Source: CATQHW01 sp965243545 (lineage in GTDB: Bacteria > Spirochaetota > Spirochaetia > SZUA-6 > Bin103). From it: a stretch of DNA of 64,000 nucleotides. A model generated the notes under the pieces. The model saw only the letters and a list, made by a program, of their open reading frames with translations, had not been told where the DNA came from and did not search any database. The translations under genes and the position numbers were made by a program. The DNA is taken from contig OZ251573.1 of assembly GCA_965243545.1 (NCBI GenBank), positions 620,001-684,000 on the forward strand, given 5' to 3'. Shown here one piece after another: positions 24,515 to 30,412 of the stretch. Position 1 is the first letter of the stretch. Every line of letters starts with the position of its first letter.

Positions 24515-24913
24515 ACCTTGGTGGCGTGTCGGTGGTGGCCGACCATGATACGTCGTCGGCGGAAGCGCTGCGCATAACGGCTTGGTCGATGCGCCGGTGA
24601 CCAATCGTCGAGTTCCGCACCTTCGAATGTCTCTGCTGCAGAGCGCCGCGGCCGACTCGCGCTGCGCACGCGCGTCGCGAACGAGTACGCCGTCCGCGTG
24701 CTGGACCCGGACCTCGGCGCGTTCGACCGGTGCATGGAGGAGCGGCGCTGTGGCGACGCCTTACACGCCGACACCGACATCAAGGGCGCGCCGACGCTGT
24801 TCATCAACGGCCGGCCGGTGGTCGCCAGCCACTGCAACGCTTGGGACGTGTGCCCCAATCCGCGGAACCTCTGTAACCGGGCGACCATGGCCATCGCACG
24901 AACGGCGGCGTAG
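24515..24913 (+). pseudogene. Decayed dsbA-like gene copy
   Basis: This stretch is recognisable as a broken duplicate of the DsbA-like gene at 19190. First comes VADHDTSSAEALRI, matching ADHDTAPAEPLRV. A matching APVT follows, then a one-base shift near 24602 into IVEFRTFECLCC, where the active-site CPFC has become CLCC. A short NEYAVRV piece follows, and then the frame jumps by about 80 codons to DPDLGAFDRCMEERR and GAPTLFINGRPVV. The centre of the domain is deleted, so no functional oxidoreductase can be made. The C-terminal 71 codons (24698-24913) remain open. It indicates that the oxidoreductase gene was once duplicated around the cysteine-repeat gene. Confidence 0.75.
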
Positions 24914-25076
24914 TCGGCGTCACCGCCGTTCCGTGTTCCGTACGGCATAGCCGGGTCGGAACAGACGCCATTCTTAACGCCGTCTGGTCCGCCGCGGCTG
25001 CGGCCCGGCGGCGGTGCGCGGCATCATGGTGAGAACCTGCTTGTTCACGGCGGTCTGGCGCTGACTTCCGCCAGCA

Positions 25077-25094
25077 CCGGCCGGCGCCGGCCGG
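25077..25094 (-). terminator. GC palindrome downstream of permease operon (weak candidate)
   Basis: An 18-bp perfect palindrome of CCGG/GGCC units lies 5 bp beyond the permease stop on the minus strand. No T-run follows. It may act as a transcript end or be chance in very GC-rich DNA. Confidence 0.25.
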
Positions 25095-25098
25095 CCGC

Positions 25099-26022
25099 TC
25101 AGCCCTTCACCGACCCCAGCATCACCCCTTTGGCGAAGTGCTTCTGGACAAATGGGTAGATGAACACGATGGGACCAATGGTGAGCAGGACGGTCGCCGC
25201 CTGCGCCGCCTGCGGCGGAATGCGCATCATTTCCCGGAATTGCTCCGATTGGCGCAGCTCCTCATTCAGCTCAGAGATGAATTCATCGGTCTGGAGCAGG
25301 TTGAGATCCTGCATCAGATCGCGGATCAGATCCTGCAGCACCCGCTTGTCGTCGTCGTTGACATAGATCAAAGGCAGGAAGAAGTCGTTCCAGTGATAGA
25401 CCGCCGAGAATAGCGCGATGGTCACCAGCACCGGTCTCGACAGCGGGAGCATGATCCGGAACAGCACGCGCCAGTAGCCGGCCCCGTCGATGACCGCGGA
25501 CTCCTCCAGCGACTGATCGATCGTCATCAGGAAGTTGCGGCAGATGAGGACGTGTATGACGTTCATCGCCGGCAGTATGATCAACACCAGCCGGGTGTCT
25601 ATCAGGCCGAGCCACCGCGTCACCAAGTAAGTGGGGACCAAACCCCCCTGAAAGAACATGGTGAACACAAACAGGAAGGTGAGTACGGCGCGCCCGGGCA
25701 GGGGCTTCTTGGAGAACGCGTACGCGGCGGTGAAGGTGACCAGCAGCGCGGCCAAGGTACCGGCAGCGGTGCGGAAAATGGTATTGAAGTAGGCCAGCCC
25801 GATCGTTTCGTCCTGCAGCACGAACGCCCACGCTTCCGTGTGCCATGCGTCCATCCAGACCCGCAAACGCAGGCTGTTGACCGCGTCGATGGAGGCGAAC
25901 GACTGCAGGATCAGCGTCCAGAATGGAAAGACGATCGACACGGCGAACAGCGCCAGCAACAGGTAGTTCGCGCCGTCGAACACCCTGCCGGAGACGGACC
26001 TGCGGCTCGCTACGATAGCCAT
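25099..26022 (-). CDS. Carbohydrate ABC transporter permease (YtcP/LplC-like)
   Basis: This 307-residue inner-membrane permease has six predicted transmembrane segments, the first at about 19-40 (NYLLLALFAVSIVFPFWTLI). The EAA loop is ESAVIDGAGYWRVLFRIMLP at about 172-191. Family hallmarks include AYAFSKKPLPGR, FFQGGLVPTYL and the C-terminal FVQKHFAKGVMLGSVKG. YtcP partners LplB/YteP-type permeases to import oligosaccharides such as rhamnogalacturonan fragments in Bacillus. The start is ATG 26022, 7 bp after the partner permease stop. A charged insertion near residues 230-265 (DLMQDLNLLQTDEF) is longer than usual. No binding-protein gene accompanies this pair. Confidence 0.92.
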   Translation of the reverse strand: MAIVASRRSVSGRVFDGANYLLLALFAVSIVFPFWTLILQSFASIDAVNSLRLRVWMDAWHTEAWAFVLQDETIGLAYFNTIFRTAAGTLAALLVTFTAAYAFSKKPLPGRAVLTFLFVFTMFFQGGLVPTYLVTRWLGLIDTRLVLIILPAMNVIHVLICRNFLMTIDQSLEESAVIDGAGYWRVLFRIMLPLSRPVLVTIALFSAVYHWNDFFLPLIYVNDDDKRVLQDLIRDLMQDLNLLQTDEFISELNEELRQSEQFREMMRIPPQAAQAATVLLTIGPIVFIYPFVQKHFAKGVMLGSVKG

Positions 26023-26029
26023 GCCGATG

Positions 26030-27019
26030 CTACCAGACGGTGAATTCGGTGTGGCGGCGGGCGATCTGATTGACGATCACCAGCAGCACCAAGCCCAGCA
26101 CGTTCTGGAAGAGCCCCACCGCTGTGGTGTAGTCGTAGTCGCCGTCCTGGATGCCGACGCGGTAGATGTAAGTCTCCATGATGTCGCCCACCTCGTAGAC
26201 GACCGGGGAATACAACATGAATACGTGTTCGAAGCTTCCCTCGAAGAAGTTCCCCAGCCGCAGCAGGAACAGGATGGTGATAACCGGCACCATCGACGGT
26301 AGCGTGATGTGGATGGCGTTCTGCCACCGGCTGGCGCCGTCGATGGCAGCCGCCTCGTAGAGCTGCGTGTCGATCGACGACAGGGCCGCCAGGTAGAGGA
26401 TCGAGCCCCAACCGACGCTCTGCCAGATGGCGGTGCCGACCAGCAGGCCCCGAAACATCGCCACGCTGTTAAAGTAGTTGACCGGATCAAGGCCGAGCTG
26501 CGTGAACGCCCATCCGGCAAAGCCGGTATTGGGCGACAGAAACTCGCGCAGGATGCCGGCCAGCACCACCCAAGACATGAAGTGGGGCAGGTAGCTGATC
26601 GACTGGATGGTGCGCTTGTAGATGGTGTGCCGCACCTCGTTGAGCAGCATCGCCAGCACGATCGGCGCCGGAAAAGTGATCCCCAGATGGAGCAGGGCCA
26701 GCACGACGTTGTTACGGAACACGCGCAGGAAGAACGGTTCGCGGAACAGGCGGCGGAAGTGCGCGAAGTCGTTCCAGGCGCTGCCCAGGATGCCGTCGTA
26801 GTAGTTGAAGTCCAGGAAGGAGATGGAAACGCCCCAGATCGGCGCGTACTTGAAGACGATCAGCAAACCGAACGCCGTCAGCAGCAACCCGTAGAACGAG
26901 CGCATGCGCCACGCTCTGGCGCGCGTCTGCTTGCGCAGCCCGCGCTTGACGTCCTCCTGCAGCTGAGCGGGCACGGGCGCGTTGGAGGAGGGAGCGGTCG
27001 TGGAGGAGAGGTTCGCCAT
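26030..27019 (-). CDS. Carbohydrate ABC transporter permease (LplB/YteP-like)
   Basis: This 329-residue permease is the first of the pair. A charged N-terminal tail of about 40 residues precedes the first membrane segment (SFYGLLLTAFGLLIVFKYAP). Hallmarks are FPAPIVLAMLLNEVRH, QSISYLPHFMSWVVLAG and the EAA loop EAAAIDGASRWQNAIHITLP. It ends with the typical VNQIARRHTEFTVW. It should form a heterodimer with the YtcP-like permease downstream and depend on a separate MsmX-type ATPase. The ATG at 27019 is preferred over a TTG one codon upstream. There is no obvious Shine-Dalgarno, and 88 bp separate it from the DUF4019 gene. Confidence 0.92.
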   Translation of the reverse strand: MANLSSTTAPSSNAPVPAQLQEDVKRGLRKQTRARAWRMRSFYGLLLTAFGLLIVFKYAPIWGVSISFLDFNYYDGILGSAWNDFAHFRRLFREPFFLRVFRNNVVLALLHLGITFPAPIVLAMLLNEVRHTIYKRTIQSISYLPHFMSWVVLAGILREFLSPNTGFAGWAFTQLGLDPVNYFNSVAMFRGLLVGTAIWQSVGWGSILYLAALSSIDTQLYEAAAIDGASRWQNAIHITLPSMVPVITILFLLRLGNFFEGSFEHVFMLYSPVVYEVGDIMETYIYRVGIQDGDYDYTTAVGLFQNVLGLVLLVIVNQIARRHTEFTVW

Positions 27020-27107
27020 CAATCAGATCGGGTGATCGGCAGAGCCGAGGGGCCGGCCAGCCGCCGCACTCTACGACGGCAGGGGCGGTCTGACAACCGG
27101 CACCCCG

Positions 27108-27476
27108 CTACCGGATGAAGTAGCCGCTGACGCGCCACGCGCCGTCGTCCCAGGCGGCGGTGACCGTCTCCACGGCCGCCCGCTTGCGGGCGTAGCAGGC
27201 GGCGTACCGCAGCACCCAGTAGCGGCCGTCCGGCGCGCCGGGCAGCGTCCGGTGGAATTCGGCGCCTTCCGGGGAGCGGGACGCGGCGGCGCCGAGCGGC
27301 GTCAGCGCCGTGCGCAACGCGCCGGCCAGCTGCTCCGCGCTCACCGCCCCGCGCATCAGCGCCGCGGCGCGCTCCCAGCACGCCTGATGATCGCCGGCGT
27401 CGAGCAGCGCCAGCCACTCCTCGGCCGCGGCTACGGCATCGCGCTGCCCGGCCGCCTGCGCCGCGCCGGCGCTCAC
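27108..27476 (-). CDS. DUF4019 domain protein
   Basis: This 122-residue protein carries the DUF4019 pattern AAEEWLALLDAGDHQACWERAA followed by LRTALTPLGA and, near the end, RYWVLRYAACYARKRAAVETVTAAWDDGAWRVSGYFIR (only the pattern is quoted in pieces). The domain has an NTF2/SnoaL-like look and is usually found in exported proteins; here no clear signal peptide is visible. Function unknown. The GTG at 27476 overlaps the TGA of the hydroxyacid dehydrogenase (GTGA), so translation is coupled. The arginine-rich frames on either strand here are shadows. Confidence 0.7.
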   Translation of the reverse strand: MSAGAAQAAGQRDAVAAAEEWLALLDAGDHQACWERAAALMRGAVSAEQLAGALRTALTPLGAAASRSPEGAEFHRTLPGAPDGRYWVLRYAACYARKRAAVETVTAAWDDGAWRVSGYFIR

Positions 27477-28468
27477 GTGATGCGTCCGGTGATCAGGCCG
27501 CGCGGCTCCACGCCGCGGGCGATCCGGTCCAGGTTGTCGGCGGCGAAGCGCGCGCGGTTGTCCGTGGTCGACTCCGTGCCGCCGGCCGTGTGCGGCGTCG
27601 CGTAGACGTTCGGCAGCGCGAACACCGGATGGCTGGCGTCGGGCGGCTCCCGCTCGAACACGTCCAGGCCCGCGCCGCCCACCTTGCCGGCCAGCAGCGC
27701 CGCGTACAGCGCCTGCTCGTCGATCAGCGCGCCGCGCGCCACGTTGATCACCCACGCGGTCGGCTTGAGCAAACCGATGCGGCGCCGGTCGATCACGTGC
27801 CGCGTGCCCGGATGCAGGTGCAGGTGCACGGACAGGATGTCGCACTCGGCTATCACGTCGTCCAGGTCCTCCGGCGACCCCAGGAACTCAAGCGGCGCCT
27901 GGTCGAGCACCTCGGACGGGATCACCCGCACGTCCACGGCGGAGATGCGGATGCCGAACGGATGCGCGCGCAGCGCCAGCTGCAGGCCGCTCGCGCCGTA
28001 GCCGACGATCGCCAGCTTCTTTCCCTCCAGCCGCCAGCCCTCCGGGTCGTAGTAGGCGCCGCCGCGGAAGTTCCGCGCCGCCTGCTTGTAGCGGCCGGCC
28101 AGCAGCAGGATGAACATCATGGCGCTCTGCGCCAGCGCTTCGGCGCTCAGGTAGCCGGGGCAGTGGGACAGGGTGATCCCCCTGTCCAGGATGTGCTCCA
28201 CCTCGACGTGGTCCAGGCCGTTGGTCTGCACCTGGAAGTGGCGGACGCCGGCCGCCGCGGCCAGGTCGATCTTGTCGCGGCTGGCGTTGCCGCCCATGTC
28301 GACCACGACCTCCACCCCATCGAACTGCGCCGCGGCCGGCAGCGCGTCGTCGAACGCTCGGGTGTCGTGCCGCTCGCTCACCGCCGCCAGATGGCGGTAG
28401 GTGCGGCCGTCGGTAACCGGTACGCCCGGCTGCGGAAGGAACAGAACTCGAAGGCGTCGTGCAGCCAT
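27473..28468 (-). CDS. D-isomer-specific 2-hydroxyacid dehydrogenase family protein
   Basis: This 331-residue NAD(P)-dependent dehydrogenase reduces 2-keto acids or runs the reverse reaction. The nucleotide-binding loop is AIVGYGASGLQLALRA at about 151-166. The catalytic trio is visible: Arg in INVARGALID, Glu in DVFEREPPD and His in ATPHTAGGTE. The specific substrate is unknown; next to sugar permeases it may act on a uronate-derived acid. It is the first gene of a minus-strand unit with DUF4019 and two permeases. Its ATG (28468) lies back-to-back with the proposed start of the lactonase gene, so one of the two starts may be slightly internal. Confidence 0.88.
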   Translation of the reverse strand: MAARRLRVLFLPQPGVPVTDGRTYRHLAAVSERHDTRAFDDALPAAAQFDGVEVVVDMGGNASRDKIDLAAAAGVRHFQVQTNGLDHVEVEHILDRGITLSHCPGYLSAEALAQSAMMFILLLAGRYKQAARNFRGGAYYDPEGWRLEGKKLAIVGYGASGLQLALRAHPFGIRISAVDVRVIPSEVLDQAPLEFLGSPEDLDDVIAECDILSVHLHLHPGTRHVIDRRRIGLLKPTAWVINVARGALIDEQALYAALLAGKVGGAGLDVFEREPPDASHPVFALPNVYATPHTAGGTESTTDNRARFAADNLDRIARGVEPRGLITGRIT

Positions 28469-29549
28469 GTCGCGCGCATCATGGACGGTGAGGGGCGGGT
28501 GCTGCTACCCTCCCTCCGCAATCGCTCCCAACCTCACCGTATACGTCGCGCTCAGCGGGGAAGACCGCATCGCGCGGCTGTCCCTCAACCCCGACGGCGG
28601 GGCGCTCCGCGCCGCCGGTTCGTACCCGTTGCCCGGCGGACCGGCGCCGATGGCGTTCTCTCCCGACCGGCGCGTGCTGTACGTCAGCCGGCGGCGGGAC
28701 GCCCGCGTCAGCACCATGCGCGTCGCGCCTGACGGGAGCTTGCGGCACGCCGGCGAGCTCGACACCCGGTCCGGGGCGTGCTACGTCGCCACCGACCGGA
28801 CCGGCCGCTTCCTGCTGTCCGCCTACTACGCGGACGGCGCGGTGGCCGTGCACGGCATCGGCGACGACGGCGTCGCCGCCGGCCCGGCGCTCTGCCGGAT
28901 CGACACCGGCGTCGGCGCCCACGTCCTGGAGACCGACGCGACCAACCGCTACGCGTTCGCCTGCACCATCGCCAAGCCGGTCGGCTCCAACGCCGTCCAC
29001 CAGTTTCTGTTCGACCGGCGCACCGGCCGGCTGCGGCCCAACGCTCCGCCGCGGCTGCCGGGCGAAGGCGGCTGCGGGCCGCGCCACCTCTGCTTCCACC
29101 CCCGGCTCCCGGTCATGTACGTCTCCAACGAGCAGGGCTGCAGCGTCACCGCCTACCGCCTGGACACCGGCAGCGGCGCCTTGACCCGGTGGCGCACCGT
29201 CTCCACCCTGCCGCCCGGCTTCGATGGCGAAAACACCTGTTCGCAGATCCGCATCACGCCCGGCGGGACAAGCCTGTTCGCGCCGAACCGCGGCCACGAC
29301 AGCGTTGCCAACTTCGCGCTCGACCCGGACACCGGCGCGCCGTCGCTACGCCAGATCGCGCCGGCGGAGCCGGAGCCGCGCGCCTGCCAGATCGACCCGG
29401 CCGGCCGGCTGCTGCTGGCCGCCGGACTGTCGTCGGGCACGCTGGCCGTCTACCGGATCGAGCCGCAGACCGGGCGGTTGACGCCGCTGACGGTGACCGA
29501 GGTGGGCGAGTCGCCCATGTGGATTTCAATCGTCGATGAAGGAAGGTGA
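28467..29549 (+). CDS. Lactonase, YbhE/6-phosphogluconolactonase (beta-propeller) family
   Basis: This protein of about 360 residues is a seven-bladed propeller of the YbhE type (PF10282). Blades start at NLTVYVALSGEDRIARL; family motifs GPRHLCFHP and VSNEQGCSVTAYRLD are present, and it ends MWISIVDEGR. It hydrolyses sugar acid lactones such as 6-phosphogluconolactone, or here perhaps a uronolactone. The start is uncertain. ATG 28467 overlaps the divergent dehydrogenase start, GTG 28488 is an alternative, and the conserved domain begins about 23 codons in. It heads the long plus-strand run; the NHL gene begins 3 nt after its stop. Confidence 0.82.
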   Translation: MSRASWTVRGGCCYPPSAIAPNLTVYVALSGEDRIARLSLNPDGGALRAAGSYPLPGGPAPMAFSPDRRVLYVSRRRDARVSTMRVAPDGSLRHAGELDTRSGACYVATDRTGRFLLSAYYADGAVAVHGIGDDGVAAGPALCRIDTGVGAHVLETDATNRYAFACTIAKPVGSNAVHQFLFDRRTGRLRPNAPPRLPGEGGCGPRHLCFHPRLPVMYVSNEQGCSVTAYRLDTGSGALTRWRTVSTLPPGFDGENTCSQIRITPGGTSLFAPNRGHDSVANFALDPDTGAPSLRQIAPAEPEPRACQIDPAGRLLLAAGLSSGTLAVYRIEPQTGRLTPLTVTEVGESPMWISIVDEGR

Positions 29550-29552
29550 CGC

Positions 29553-30410
29553 ATGACCCTGGGAGTCAACGACTATCGCTACCGCCCGGCGCCCGATTGG
29601 GGCGACCCGGCGGTCCGCGCGCAGATCGGCATCGTGACCGCGGTGGCGTGCGACGCCGACGACCGCGTCTACGTCGCCGACCGGGAGCCGAACGACGTGA
29701 TCCGGGTGTTCGAGCGCGACGGAACGTACGTGGGGACGTGGGGCCGGGACTTCCTCAAGCGGCCGCACTCGATCTGGATCGGCCCCGACCAGCTCGCCTA
29801 TATCACCGACATCGTCAACCACACCGTGGAGATTTGCCGTCTGGACGGAACCGTGGTGCGGACCATCGGCAACCGCGGCCGGACCGGTGAGCCGGGCGCG
29901 CCGTTCAACCGGCCGACCTGGGCGGTGCGCGCGCCGTGGGGCGACCTGTACGTGTCCGACGGCTACGGGCAGCAGCGCATGCACCGCTTCACGCCGGAGG
30001 GGGAGCTGATCCGCTCCTGGGGATCGGAAGGCGGAGGCCCCGGACAGTTCCGGCTGCCGCACTGCGTCAAGGTCGATCCGCGCGGGCGGCTGCTGGTGAT
30101 CGACCGCAGCAACGAGCGCATCCAGGTGTTCGACCGGGAGGGCGACTTCATCGAGGAGTGGACGGAGGTGCGCGCCGCCAACGACCTGGTGATCGACGAG
30201 CAGGGCGTCGTCCACCTGGCGGAGGCCGAGGGGACGGTGGCGCTGGTCGATCCGGACGGCCGCGTCATGGGGCGATGGGGCCGCAAGGGCGGCGAGCCGG
30301 GCGACTTCGTCGGCGCGCCGCACGGCATCTGGGAGGATTCGCACGGCGATCTCTACGTGTGCGAAGTCCCGTTCGAGCGCGACCGCCTGCAGAAGTTCGA
30401 GCGTGTATAG
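29553..30410 (+). CDS. NHL-repeat six-bladed beta-propeller protein
   Basis: This 285-residue protein consists of NHL-type blades: DDRVYVADREPNDVIRVFE, then QLAYITDIVNHTVEICR, GDLYVSDGYGQQRMHRF, GRLLVIDRSNERIQVFD and a last blade ending LYVCEVPFERDRLQKFERV. No signal peptide is seen, so it is probably cytoplasmic. Relatives include peptidyl-alpha-hydroxyglycine lyase-like and SMP-30-like proteins; no catalytic set can be assigned. The ATG is preceded by GAAGGAAGGTGA. It lies between the lactonase and the fusion gene, with the next start 2 nt after its stop, so all three are probably translated together. Confidence 0.8.
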   Translation: MTLGVNDYRYRPAPDWGDPAVRAQIGIVTAVACDADDRVYVADREPNDVIRVFERDGTYVGTWGRDFLKRPHSIWIGPDQLAYITDIVNHTVEICRLDGTVVRTIGNRGRTGEPGAPFNRPTWAVRAPWGDLYVSDGYGQQRMHRFTPEGELIRSWGSEGGGPGQFRLPHCVKVDPRGRLLVIDRSNERIQVFDREGDFIEEWTEVRAANDLVIDEQGVVHLAEAEGTVALVDPDGRVMGRWGRKGGEPGDFVGAPHGIWEDSHGDLYVCEVPFERDRLQKFERV

Positions 30411-30412
30411 CC

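Noticed and set aside
24582..24950. 122-codon and 71-codon frames as separate genes
   Set aside because: They are parts of the decayed dsbA copy. The longer frame is out of phase with the homologous segments, and the shorter lacks the active site.
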